From positions 8,841,282-8,905,281 of the forward strand of contig NC_134016.1 of assembly GCF_040712315.1 (NCBI RefSeq): a stretch of DNA of 64,000 bases. Reading direction: 5' to 3'. Position 1 is the first letter of the stretch. The number at the start of each line of letters is the position of its first letter. Source of the DNA: Castanea sativa. Taxonomy: Eukaryota; Streptophyta; Magnoliopsida; Fagales; Fagaceae. The notes below the pieces were generated by a model. The model was not told where the DNA came from, made no database searches, and worked only from the letters and a program-made list of their open reading frames with translations. The position numbers and the translations under genes are program-made. Below, one piece after another: positions 1-10,797 of this stretch.

Positions 1-631
1 AAACGCTCAGACCGTCCTTGGACGGTCATCACCTCGGTAGCCGTCCAGGAGTTATCCTCAGGATGAGGGTAACGGACAAGGCCGTCCTGAGGATGATAGC
101 GAAGCTACATCCCTCGTCCATGGGATGCGCACAGCCTGCCCCGAGAGGACTCGTCCACATAAAGATTCGTGGACGAGGATGCTACACTTGGAATTATCAA
201 GCACACTCGACTAGGGAATTCTAGGACGAGGATATCATACTTAGGAGAATCTCCGAATATAATGTGACAATCCCTTATCCCACGCATAACTGTCATGTAT
301 CCGTTGTGAAATAGAAGTGTAACTCCTAAGCGGTTATGGCAGTTGCGTTTAATCCTCCTTGAATCCAGGGGAGGTTCCAATTTCGATAACCGTCTATGAA
401 GGCACTATATAAAGACTGATTCAGACAAGGCAAAGGTATGTGAATTTTTACTCCAAAAAAGTTGGAACTCCAAAAATATAGAGAGAAAAACTAACTTTAC
501 CATCGGAGGGTTTTTCGCCGGCAGCCCCGGTCGCCTTTGATTCGCTTCTCTTTTTTCTTCAGGCCGCAGAGAGAGCAAGTGGTCCTTTCAAGTCCGAAGC
601 ATCCAGCCTACTGATCTTCTTTGCATCATCA
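1..631 (+). repeat. 5' LTR (first 13 bases outside window)
   Basis: Collinear without any indel with 9623-10253. By hand count there are about 16 substitutions in 631 bases, 15 of them transitions. The 3' LTR shows that the full repeat is 644 bp, beginning TGATG and ending CATCA. Confidence 0.95.
406..413 (+). promoter_or_regulatory. TATA box of the 5' LTR
   Basis: TATATAAA about 225 bases before the LTR end, conserved at the matching place in the 3' LTR (10028-10035). It is the expected start signal for the genomic RNA. Confidence 0.7.
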
Positions 632-632
632 G

Positions 633-650
633 TTGGCGCCGTCTGTGGGA
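633..650 (+). other. Primer-binding site
   Basis: TTGGCGCCGTCTGTGGGA begins one base after the LTR end. TGGCGCC at this spot is the usual tRNA-primer complement in plant Ty3 elements. Which tRNA was not determined. Confidence 0.8.
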
Positions 651-721
651 AAGAACAGTGTTCTTTTCGTTCGGTTATTTGTTTTGTTTTCAACGATTAG
701 CCTTTCCAGACAAAAGGCTGA

Positions 722-1279
722 ATGGTTCGAACAAGATCAAGGGCTACAAGCCCAGGCCACCAGGAGGGTAGGGATGCTTCTAGCAACCCCCTTTCGCGAT
801 CGCAGGTCAGCGCCTGTCGTGCAACCACCCTCCATTCAACATATACAATCCATGGCCGCCGCTATGGCGGAACTGACACGTCAAAACCAGGAGTTGAATA
901 GGGAGATCAACCTCAGGAGGCAGCGCCAAGATGGGCACGCAGATAGACGGGCACCGAGTCAGGAAGGTGGATGAGAAAATGTCGAGTCCGAAGATCAAAC
1001 AAGGGGTACCGCTTCAAGAAGGGTGCCACACTTGGAAAAAGAGATGGACCAGATGAGAAAAGCCATGGATGAAATGAGGGAAAACATGAGGCGAGCGAAC
1101 CCAGTGGATGATATGGTTCACCGAATGGACTCCCCCTTCATGGCTTCCATCAGCAGTCACCCCTACCTCCAAAGTTCAAAATGCCTTCTCTGGACTCGTA
1201 TGATGGAAATCGCGACCCTTGCGATCATATTGCAACTTTCAAGACGACCATGCACCTATAAGGAGTCCCGGACGAGATT
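722..1279 (+). pseudogene. gag: Retrotransposon gag, 5' portion, broken
   Basis: A start codon at 722 opens a basic N-terminus (MVRTRSRATSP). The reading frame then changes near 800-820 and a helical MAELTRQNQEL-type segment follows in the next frame. A TGA stands at 972-974, the frame changes again near 1150-1165, and a TAA stands at 1259-1261. Downstream the frame joins the long open frame that starts at 1280. Gag is the capsid precursor that packages element RNA in cytoplasmic particles. With at least two frameshifts and two stops it cannot be made as one protein from this copy. The helical and Glu/Arg-rich segments match the general look of Tat gag, but exact frameshift positions need alignment to an intact relative. 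Confidence 0.8.
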
Positions 1280-4200
1280 ATGTGCAGAGCTTTTCCCACC
1301 ACACTTAAGGGATCGGCGCGAGTGTGGTTCGGTAAGATACCCCCAAACTCAGTGGGATCCTTTGAAGAGTTGAGTAAGTTGTTTGTCAACAATTTCATTG
1401 GAGGACAGCGTCACAAGCGTTCCTCCTCCAGCCTACTGACCATAGAGCAAGGGGAAAATGAGAGTTTGCGATCCTTTATCACCCGGTTTAATAGGGAGGC
1501 CCTGACGGTGGACGAGATGGATGACAAGTTATTACTGGCCGCTTTCCACAATGGGGTCAATTCTGACTTGTTCATTCATAAGCTCTATGAGCAGGAACCA
1601 CAGACCATGGCCGATCTCGTCCATTCGGCCCAGAATTTTATGAACGCTGAGGACGCTATCATAGCCAAGAAAAGAAAAAGGGCAGAACGTTCGGAAGCGG
1701 GTCACCATCATTATTCAGATCAAGGACCTCGTCCAAAGAAAGCTCGGGTAGACGAGAGGAAAGATAAGGATGGTAAGAAGGCCAGTTCCTCCGCGAGGAA
1801 TCAACAATACACGCCCCTGACTATGCCACTAGAGCAGGTTCTTATGCAGATCAAGGATGATCCGTCCTTGAAGTGGCTGGACAAATTGAAGGGAGACCCC
1901 AACAAGCGTAATAGGAGCAAGTACTGTCGCTTTCACAGGGACCATGGGCATGATACGGACGAATGCTTTGACTTGAAGCAGCAGATAGAAAATCTCATTA
2001 GACAAGGAAAATTGAGGAATTTCCTTGGACGAGACCAGAGAGATGAGAAAATGAAGGCCAAGGTGGAAGAATCATCACGCCCCCCACTAGGAGAGATAAG
2101 GGTAATTATAGGAGGAAACTCGACGGCGCAGTCGTCCAAGTCAAGGAAGACATACCTGAAGGTGGTGCAGAACATCCAACTTTCTGGACGACCTCTTAGG
2201 ACGAGGGAAGTAGACCAACAGGCTGTTACGTTCACGGACGAAGAGGCAGGACGACTTCACCACCCACACGATGACGCGATAGTCATCACCCTACTCATCT
2301 CTGACTACATGACCAGGAGGGTATTGATAGACAATGGCAGCTCTGCAGACATTCTCTACTACCCCGCATTCCAACAAATGAGGCTAGGACGAGATCAGCT
2401 TCGACCAGTGAACTCGCCGTTGGTAGGATTCGGAGGAATGAAGGTGCAACCTGTGGGCACCATCACGTTACTAGTGGTCGTTGGAACGTATCCGCAACAG
2501 ATAACCAAGGAGGTAAATTTCCTCGTTGTTGATTGTGCATCGTCATATAATGCAATTATTGGAAGGCCAACTTTGAATAGCTGGAAAGCGGTAACCTCTA
2601 CCTACCACCTGTCCATCAAATTTCCAACCGAGCACGGAGTAGGCCAGATACAAGGAGATCAGCTGGCCGCCAGAGAATGCTACTTAGCTATGCTGGCCAT
2701 GGACGAGCACATGCAGGCGATGAGTATAGACGGAAGAAGGGTCGTGGCTGAGCCCACTGAAGCATTAGAAGACGTCCCTTTGGACGATAACCAGCCCGAG
2801 AAGTCTACTAGAGTTGGGGCGAGCATGGAAGAGGGGGCAAAGCACGCTTTGATTCGGCTTCTGAAGAAAAGCCTCGATGTCTTTGCATGGAGTCATGAGG
2901 ACATGCCTGGCATTGATCCGAGCGTCATTACCCATAGCCTGAACGTGTGTCCCTATTCGAAACCAGTGCGTCAGAAGAAAAAAGTTTTCGCTCCCGAGCG
3001 AGACAATGCCATTAAGGAAGAGGTGCAGAAGTTGGTCGCCACGAAGTTCATCCGAGAAGTTCATTACCCAGATTGGTTGGCGAACGTGGTCATGGTCAAG
3101 AAAGCTAATGGCAAGTGGCGAATGTGCGTGGACTTCACTGATCTAAACAAAGCTTGCCTCAAGGATAGCTACCCATTGCCACGCATTGACCAGTTAGTAG
3201 ACTCAACAGCAGGTCACAGGATACTCAGCTTCATGGACGCTTTCTCGGGTTATAACCAGATACAGATGGATGAAGCGGATCAGGAGAAGACCTCATTCAT
3301 CATGAGCCAAGGGTTGTATTGCTACAAGGTAATGCCCTTCGGTTTGAAGAATGCGGGGGCGACCTACCAAAGGCTGGTTAACCATATGTTCCGTCCTCAA
3401 ATCGGGCGAAATGTAGAGGTTTATGTGGACGACATGCTGGTGAAGAGCCAAGACGAGGATAAACATCTGGACGACCTCCAAGAGACTTTTGATACGTTGC
3501 GACGGTACATGAAATTAAATCCGAGCAAGTGTGCTTTCGGAATTTCATCCGGGAAATTCTTGGGGTTTATGGTGTTGCACAGGGGAATTGAGGCGAATCC
3601 GAATAAGATCCAGGCAACACTGGACATGGAGCCACCGAAAAATATCAAGGAAGTCCAGTCTCTTACTGGACGAGTTGCCGCCCTCAACAGGTTTGTATCG
3701 AAAGCTACTGACAAATGTTTACCATTCTTTAAAGTCCTTAGGAAGGCTTTTGAATGGACAGACGAGTGCCAACAGGCCTTCCAAGACTTGAAGACGTATC
3801 TCATGACGGCGCCACTGTTGAGTCCGTCTGTACCTGGGGAAGAGTTGTACTTGTACTTGTACTTGGTAGTGTCTCCACACGCAGTAAGCTCAGCATTAGT
3901 CAGAGAAGAGGGGAGAATCCAGAAACCGGTCTATTACACAAGCCACGCGATGAGAGGGGCAGAAGGACGATACCCGATGATGGAGAAACTAGCCTTCGCA
4001 TTAATCACGGCTTCCAGGAAGCTGAGGCATTATTTTCAGGCACACGTCATCAACGTCCTAACAGACCATCCCATAAAAAAGGCGATGAGCAAGTTGAAAG
4101 CTGCTGGACGGCTAATACAGTGGGCCGTTGAGCTCAGCGAATTTGATGTCAGATACCTCCCAAGGAGTACAATAAAGGCGCATGTGTTGATAGATTTCAT

Positions 4201-5095
4201 CGCAGAATTCACCCCCAGCCAGGACGACCTGAACAAGGACGAAGGAAATGAAATGTGGGTGATTAACGTAGACGGATCGTCCACATTATATGCAGGAGGG
4301 ATTGGAATTGCACTAAAGTCCCCTGAGGGTGACAGGCTGGAGTACGCGGCTCGTCTGCAGTATCAAACTACCAACAACGAGGCTGAGTACGAGGCTCTAC
4401 TCAAGGGATTGGAATTAGCCAAGTCCTTGGGGGCAGAGTTGTTAACAATTAGAGGAGACTCTCAACTGGTCATTAACCAAGTGAATGGGATGTGTGATGT
4501 TAAGGAAGATCGAATGAAGAAATATCTCAACAAAGTGAAGCGCCTTGCACGAAAATTTTCAGCCATAAGTTTTATTCAACTTCCCAGGGAGGAGAATGCG
4601 GAAGCAGACGCCTTGGCGAAAGCCGCTTCGGCAGGGGTCATAGACGAGTTCGACAACATCCAATATATGCCAAGCATAGACATCCCTGACATACAGCAGA
4701 TAGGAGGAGGAGAGAATTGGATGAGTCCGATAATGATTTACCTCAAAGATGGAAGGCTTTCAGAAGACAAGGATGAAGCGAGAAAGTTAAAGGTCAGGTC
4801 GGCCAAGTATGTACTCATAAATGAAGTGTTGTACAAGCGAGGTTTTTCCCAACCTTACTTAAGATGCTTGGCTCCTGACGAATCAAACTATGTTCTAAGG
4901 GAAGTTCACGAAGGATCGTGTGGAAATCATTCAGGAGCAAGGTCGCTAGTCCATAAAATCGTCCATGCCGGCTACTATTGGCCCACAATGCAGGCAGATG
5001 CTAAAACTTATGTCAAGGTATGTGACCAATGCCAGCGCTATAGCAATGTGCCTAGACAGCCGTCAGAGTACCAGACCCCAATAACGGCCTCATAG
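1280..5095 (+). pseudogene. pol: gag C-terminus - protease - RT - RNase H - aRNase H - integrase N-terminus
   Basis: An open stretch of 1271 codons. A zinc knuckle of the CRFHRDHGHDTDEC form lies near residues 216-230 and ends the gag part. Protease follows with the active-site run DNGSS at 351-355. Reverse transcriptase carries the catalytic YVDD at 715-718. A Ty3-type RNase H follows (LTDHP region), then a second RNase H of archaeal type starting at VDGSS (Asp998), with NNEAEYEA at 1032-1039 and a late DALAKAAS. The C-terminus holds the integrase zinc finger (His1210, His1217, Cys1248, Cys1251). The frame ends at a TAG that probably replaced a Trp codon, just before the integrase catalytic core. 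The first Met here is internal to gag, so 1280 is only where the open frame begins, not a natural start. Confidence 0.92.
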
Positions 5096-5952
5096 CCCTT
5101 CGCACGGTGGGGACTGGATATCCTAGGCCCCTTCCCCATGGGAATCCGACAGATGAAGGTTTTGGTGGTAGGAATAGATTACTTTACCAAGTGGGTAGAA
5201 GCCGAGCCTCTTGCAGCAATCACTTAGCAGAATGTGAAAATTTTGTATGGAAGAATATCCTATGTAGGTTCAGAGTACCCAGGGTATTAGTATCTAACAA
5301 CGGACGTCAATTTGACAACGCACCCTTCAGGGACTTTTGCAATCATTTCAGGATCAAGAATCACTATTCCTCACCCTCCCATCCACAGGCAAATGGACAA
5401 GCAGAAGTAGCAAATCGATCCCTGCTGAAAATCATCAAGACTCGGCTCGCGGGGGCAAAAAGGATATGGCCAGACGAGCTACCAGGTGTTCTTTGGGCCT
5501 ATAGGACGACTGCACGAACTCTGACAGGAGAGACCCCCTTTAAACTAGCCTATGGGAGTGAAGCTGTCATACCAGCGGAGGTTCATATGGCAAGTCATCG
5601 AGTGATGGAGTACCAGGAGAAAGACAATGGGGAACAACTTCGCTTTGACCTCGATCTTGTTGACGAGGTAAGAATGAATGCGGAGCAAAGGACGGCAAGG
5701 TACAAAAATCTTATGGCCAGACAGCATGATGCCATGGTAAAACCCAGATGGTTCGGTGTGGGGGACCTTGTTCTCAAAAGAGTCTTCTTGGCGACTAGGA
5801 ATCCAGCTCATGGAAAACTGGGACCCAATTGGGAAGGACCCTACAGGGTAATCAACTGCAAGAGGCAGGGGTCTTACTACTTGGAAGCCTTGGATGGGCG
5901 GAAGTTAGAGCATCCATGGAACGTGGAACATCTGAGGAGGTACTATCAGTGA
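5096..5952 (+). pseudogene. Integrase catalytic core and C-terminus, broken
   Basis: The frame of the preceding pol continues past the TAG at 5093-5095 with the DYFTKWVEAEPL segment that carries the first catalytic Asp. It meets a second TAG at 5225-5227 and shifts frame near 5240-5260. The rest is open to the TGA at 5950-5952. The motif around the second catalytic Asp reads SNNGRQFD where the family has an acidic residue before NG, so that Asp is lost. The HPQANGQAEVANR motif with the catalytic Glu is present, and the C-terminus holds the GPNWEGPY DNA-binding/chromo-like segment. Integrase inserts the cDNA copy into chromosomes. Two stops, a frameshift and a missing catalytic residue make this one dead. 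Confidence 0.88.
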
Positions 5953-7065
5953 TAAGCAGGGACGAGGGAAGTCAGTAGCAAAGTTACAGCTATGATTTGC
6001 GTGTTTGCTTATATTTACTGCTGTGTGTTTACTACTATTATGGTGTGTTACGAATAAAAGTGCATTAGTTCTTAAACTTTTGCACTACTTACAGACCAGC
6101 TTACAAAAGACGAGGCTATGTACTTTTTAAGTATCTTAATAAGGCACTAGCTTATAGGCATGTGCCACGTTTGTGAACAATGTTCATGTAATAATATGGT
6201 TTGAATTTCTTATGTATTTGATGCATAGATTTAGTTTCCATAATACCCATAGAAGGGGCAAAAGCCTAAGACGAATTGAAAACTTTGGACGCAGAAACAC
6301 TCGTCCAAAGCTTTCCGTTGAAAAGGATAAAGCAAAGAGAAAGAAGCCAAGGCCTGCTCGTCCAAAGCTTTCCTTTAAAAAGGAAAAAGCAGAGAAAGAA
6401 ACCAAGGCCTTCTCGTCCAAAGCTTTCCTTTAGAAAGGATAAAGCAAGAGAAAGAAGCCTAGGAATACTCGTCCAAGGTTTCCCTTTAAAAAGGATTAAA
6501 AAAAAAAAAAAAAACTAAGGCTTGCTCGTCTAAGACTTTCCTTCAAATGAGCATAAAGCAAAAGGAAAAAAGGGCAAGGCCCACTCGTCTAAGAAAGAAA
6601 AGTAAGCATTAAGGTATAGCATTCCAAAGACGAGCACTCGTCAAGACGAGAAAACATAAATATTACGGACTTCTTGCGAGAAGGCGAGTAATAATGGCCT
6701 AAAGGACAAGCAAAAGTAATGCAGTCATCGTCATCGTCCTAAGTGGGTCGTCCATAAAAAGATCGTGTAGACGATCATTCAACACTTAGAGCATTGTTTG
6801 AAAGAAAATTGCATAAATGATAACATATAAGCTCGTCCATACAATAGATAACAAATAAAGAAGATATTCTTTAGCCTAAAGAGGGTAGACGGCAACTGTC
6901 CAAAAACCCTCATAAAACAAGCATTAAAAGGCATTGTTAATAAACTCATCCAGAACACTCTAGACGAGGTAATTGTACTTGAATACATTTCAAATTCTTA
7001 AATACATTTTAAATAGAAAAGAAAGCTAAACAACAATAACAATTGGTTAAAAAGAAACATTTTCT
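5953..7065. other. Noncoding spacer between pol and antisense gene
   Basis: AT-rich, with no convincing coding sequence. It contains the tandem array at 6284-6600 and many CTCGTC/GACGAG words shared with the rest of the element. Confidence 0.6.
6284..6600 (+). repeat. Degenerate tandem array, about 57-bp unit, 5-6 copies
   Basis: Each unit opens with CTCGTCCAAAGCTTTCC (starts near 6300, 6357, 6412, 6468, 6523; a partial unit near 6584) and continues with an A-rich AAAAGGATAAAGCAAAGAG-type segment. Divergence grows toward the 3' side. Short open frames here are by-products of the repeat. Confidence 0.85.
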
Positions 7066-9268
7066 TCAAGAGGAAGGGGCATCAATGTTGGGGTCGTCCT
7101 GAGCTGGTTTGGTGGAAGCGTCGTCCTCGATGTTGACATCGTCTGAGCCTGTGTGGACGAGAGAACTTGTAGCAGCAGCAAGGTTGAGTTTAATGGTGCT
7201 AAAGTCAACTTCAGGAAAGTTGTCCATAGCGTCCATCCTAAAATCCTCAAACCCTGCTGCGTAGTTCGTATCCATCAGGTCAGTGAACTCTTTGGACTGT
7301 TTGACTTCCTCCACTGCCTCGTCTTTAGCTTTCTTAAGAAGTAGACTCAGCTCGTCATTCTCCCTTTGAAGAAGTTCAAGACGGTCGTCCTTCTTGGTAG
7401 CGTCGGACTTCAGCTCCCCCACCAAAGCCTTCAACTCCACAGCCTCGTCCTTGGCTTTGCTCGCCACCTCCGCCCACGTCCTACAGTCGTTCTTGATCTC
7501 TTCTATTCTTTTCTCTAGAAGGGTCCTCGTCCTGTCCATCTCTGTGGCCTGCCTGGACGCAGCTATGAACTTTGACATTGCCTACATGGAAGAATAGAAA
7601 GTTCAGAAGATAGAAATAACATTGGGTAAACATGGATAAACAAAGACGAGGAAAAAATGGTCACCTTGAAGAGATCGTGGACGCCAGAGTGCTCGAACTC
7701 TTTCAAGGACATGTCGTAGCACGCAGCTACGTCCTCGCCTTTCACAGCCTCTTGGAATCGTTCCCAAGCCAGATCCTCGTTCTCCAATAAATTAGTAGAA
7801 ATCCTTTGAGGAGGCTGGGACGAGTCAGGAGCAGGGGACTTGGACGGAGTGACACTAAGGGGCGTGGACGAGTCTACATCAACGACCAGGACGGGCGGCT
7901 GGGAAGGGAGTTCAGGCCTAGTAGTTTCAGGCCTGGACGACCCAGACTTAGCCTTCTTCCCCCGACGACTTGGCAAGCTAGCCAAGTCCACATGCTTGGA
8001 CAAGCTTTTCCTTTTTTCTCCAGAAGCAAGACGAGGCTGGGGCTGAGGTTCAGGTCTAGCTGCCTCGTCGATCACTTCCTTCCCCTTGTTTCCCTTCATG
8101 GTTGCCATTCCTAAAAAAGAAAAAAAAAAGTGTGAACACATACATACAAATAAATAATAATAAAAAAACAAAAATGAAAAACGCATATCTTAAGAGGAGC
8201 ACTCACGTCTACGGGTAGTCAATTCGTGTGCTAAAGCTTCGACGGACGGTTCGGGGCCAAGTCCCCACCTGTGTAGACGTTGAAGGGTCACCAACGAATG
8301 AAAGTCTCGTTCAGAATGTAGACAGGCCCTGTGGACGCGATCACGGTGGAACTTGCTCAAAGAGGGGCGTCCAACGGCTGGAAAGGGAAGAAGGAAGTTA
8401 AGGTTAGACCATCGTCCAAAGATAAAATATAACAAAAAAGAAACAAAAAAGAAGAAGAGCATAACATACCTTCTGGACGAAGGTTCCCTAAGTCTCCAGT
8501 ATAAGGAGCAAACGAGTCTCTACCAACCTTAACGGGATGCCCCGCCCAGAAACCAGAGACGAAGAAAAATTCCGTCTTTCAGTTTCTGTCAGACGAGGGC
8601 AAAGACTTAATCAGTCTACAGTCATTGCCCCTGGCTGTGAACTGATGGAAGCCTCGAGATTGACTTATCTCGGAGGGTTTATAGCAGTACAAGAACTCGT
8701 CCACGGTGATAAGACGGTCCTCGTCAAACACCTCCATCCATAAAACTTGCATGGAGACAATTAGTCTCCATGCGTTGGGGTTAAGCTGACACACTCCCAA
8801 GCCCAGCCTAGTGAGTAATTCCCTAGCAAAGGCATTCAAAGGAAGTCTAAGCCCCCCTAACAGATAAGCTTCATAAACACCTATTCCAAAACGAGGCTGG
8901 CAACACCATTCACCTCGGACAGCTAACCTAGGGTTTATATCATCAGGAATTTGAAACCAACTCCTAAGGGCATCTAACCTTCTCTCGTCCGTCCTAGAAG
9001 GAACCTCTAGAGCACAACTATATACGGTTTCCCGTTCGTCCAAAGGGGAGGACGGTGGGGAGCTCGTCGAGGTGTCAGCCCCAGAGGCTGTCCTCGTCCT
9101 AATACTCTCTTGAAAGGTTTCTACAGGAATTCCAGGAACACCAGATGTGTATTCCTCAGTTGTGTGACCACTACTACTACTGACATTACTGGAGGTGTCA
9201 TAACTAGAGTCGTCGTGATACTCGTCTATGGCCTTGACCACACTGTCGCTAGACAAGCAGGAGGCCAT
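7066..9268 (-). pseudogene. Antisense extra gene of the Tat element (PF04195-like domain + coiled coil), 4 exons
   Basis: Exons on the minus strand: 9268-8470, 8377-8207, 8110-7665, 7581-7066. All three introns are GT-AG and the phases match (1, 1, 0). The joined length is 1932 bases, giving 643 codons plus stop. The Ser-rich start (MASCLSSDS) leads to a segment with YEAYLLGGLRLPL and LNPNAWRL, typical of the plant 'putative gypsy type transposon' domain PF04195. A basic/Pro-Ser-rich middle has KKAKSG-type nuclear-signal-like residues, and a long heptad coiled coil fills exon 4. One TGA at 8579-8581, where Trp is likely, breaks exon 1. Antisense extra genes between pol and the 3' LTR are known in Tat elements such as Grande; their function is not settled. 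A TATA box lies upstream at 9438-9445. Confidence 0.82.
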
Positions 9269-9437
9269 TGAAAATGTCCTAACACTTAAAAAGGAAAGCT
9301 AGAATAAGTGTAGAAAGATTACCTGGCTCTAGACGAGGGACACTAAGGACGCTGAGGGTATTCTTAGACGAAGCGACGGACGAGAGTGTCAAAGCAGAAA
9401 ATTTGAAAAAGTGAAAGGGGCGTGAGAGAGAAACCAC

Positions 9438-9445
9438 TATTTATA
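9438..9445 (-). promoter_or_regulatory. TATA box of the antisense gene
   Basis: TATAAATA on the minus strand, 170 bases before the antisense ATG at 9268, in the spacer next to the polypurine tract. It suggests a promoter separate from the LTR. Confidence 0.6.
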
Positions 9446-9595
9446 GGCAGAAAAGTCTTGGTAACCGCAACGACGGAACCAATTAGAAGGCGACACGTGG
9501 CGCATGCCTCGAAGGAGTAAACTAGTTGACTAACCCCCTATGGATGTGCGACACGTAGTGCGTTTTAAAGTCTGTCGATACGTTGCATAACTCCT

Positions 9596-9605
9596 GGACG
9601 AGGGG
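9596..9605 (+). other. Polypurine tract
   Basis: GGACGAGGGG ends four bases before the 3' LTR, where plus-strand DNA synthesis would be primed. One pyrimidine interrupts it. Confidence 0.6.
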
Positions 9606-9609
9606 CAAC

Positions 9610-10253
9610 TGATGTGGGATGAAAACGCTCAGACTGTCCCTGGACGGTCATCACCTCGGCAGCCGTCCAGGAGTTATCCTCAGGACGAGGGTAACGGACA
9701 AGGCCGTCTTGAGGATGATAGCGAAGCTACATCCCTCGTCCATGGGATGCGCACAGCCTGCCTCGAGAGGACTCGTCCACATAAAGATTCGTGGACGAGG
9801 ATGCTACACTTGGAATTATCAGGCACACTCGACTAGGGAATTCCAGGACGAGGATATCATACTTAGGAGAATCTCCGAATATAATGTGACAATCCCTTAT
9901 CCCACGCATAACTGTCATGTATCCGTTGTGAAATAGAAATGTAACTCCTAAGCGGTTATGGCAGTTACGTTTAATCCTCCTTGAATCCAGGGGAGGTTCC
10001 AATTTCGATAACCGTCTATGAAGGCACTATATAAAGACTGATTCAGATAAGGCAAAGGTATGTGAATTTTTACTCCAAAAAAGTTGGAACTCCAAAAATA
10101 TAGAGAGAAAAACTAACTTTACCATCGGAGGGTTTTTGGCTGGCAGCCCCGATCGCCTTTGATTCGCTTTTCTTTTTTCTTCAGGCCGCAGAGAGAGCAA
10201 GTGGTCCTTTCAAGTCCGAAGCATCCAACCTACTGATCTTCTTTGCATCATCA
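9610..10253 (+). repeat. 3' LTR, 644 bp
   Basis: Begins TGATGTGGGATG, ends TTTGCATCATCA, and matches the 5' LTR base for base in length. TATA box at 10028-10035. The flanking duplication cannot be checked because the left flank is outside the window. Confidence 0.95.
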
Positions 10254-10679
10254 AATGTAACAATGGAGAGGGTGAGAGTAGAAGAATTTGGAGAATCAAA
10301 AGATAAAGATTGTGGATGAGTCAATCTTGTTTTTCTCTCAAAATTCTCTCTAGAAGCTCTCTACATTTCGTGGGTATAAGGGTATTTATATTAGGGTGTG
10401 TATGGAATGTGAAGAGTCAGTTACAACCAAACAGGGCATTCTGATGACTCGAGCTCGCGACTGGAATGAGTCGCAAGTTTGAGTCGCGAGCTAATTGCCT
10501 GACCAGCTAGAGGTTTTGTCCTGTAGTGCAACAACTGGCGTGACCTTTTATCTTCCCTTGCATGCTTCACACGTGTGCCACATTTGGCGACTCGCCAATC
10601 ACGAGATCCAGTCGCGAGGCTCTTCTTGAGTGCACACTCTTGAACTTTTCTTCACACTCTCTCACACACTACCCTTACA
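10254..10679 (-). repeat. Truncated older LTR, target of the Tat element
   Basis: On the minus strand it starts TGTAAGGGTAGTGTGTG at 10679 and runs to 10254, where the Tat 3' LTR begins. It carries repeated TCGCGA/GAGTCGC words and a TATAAATA-like stretch. No coding sequence. Read as part of a copia-like LTR split by the Tat insertion; its other half would lie left of the window. Confidence 0.5.
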
Positions 10680-10797
10680 TGATTCCCACCTAAATACAAG
10701 GTTTTTAAATGCTGAATTACAAGCAAATTTGGCACGGGATAAAACCAACAAAATGATTGAATAAATTCAACCTTACAAAAGCTTTCTCGTAAGTCAT

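Larger units (their letters stand above)
1..10253 (+). mobile_element. Ty3/gypsy LTR retrotransposon, Tat lineage, nearly full length
   Basis: Two 97%-identical LTRs flank primer-binding site, gag, protease, reverse transcriptase, RNase H, a second (archaeal-type) RNase H, integrase, a noncoding tandem array, an antisense gene and a polypurine tract. Integrase after RT identifies Ty3/gypsy. The extra RNase H and the extra gene between pol and the 3' LTR are hallmarks of the Tat lineage. The first 13 bases of the 5' LTR lie outside the window. Gag and integrase have several stops and frameshifts, so this copy cannot encode its own proteins, although its cis signals look intact. The element ends inside an older LTR that continues at 10254. 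Confidence 0.95.

Noticed and set aside
6173..6518. Lys-rich sense frames after integrase
   Set aside because: They follow the 57-bp tandem repeat unit and have no start context or homology.
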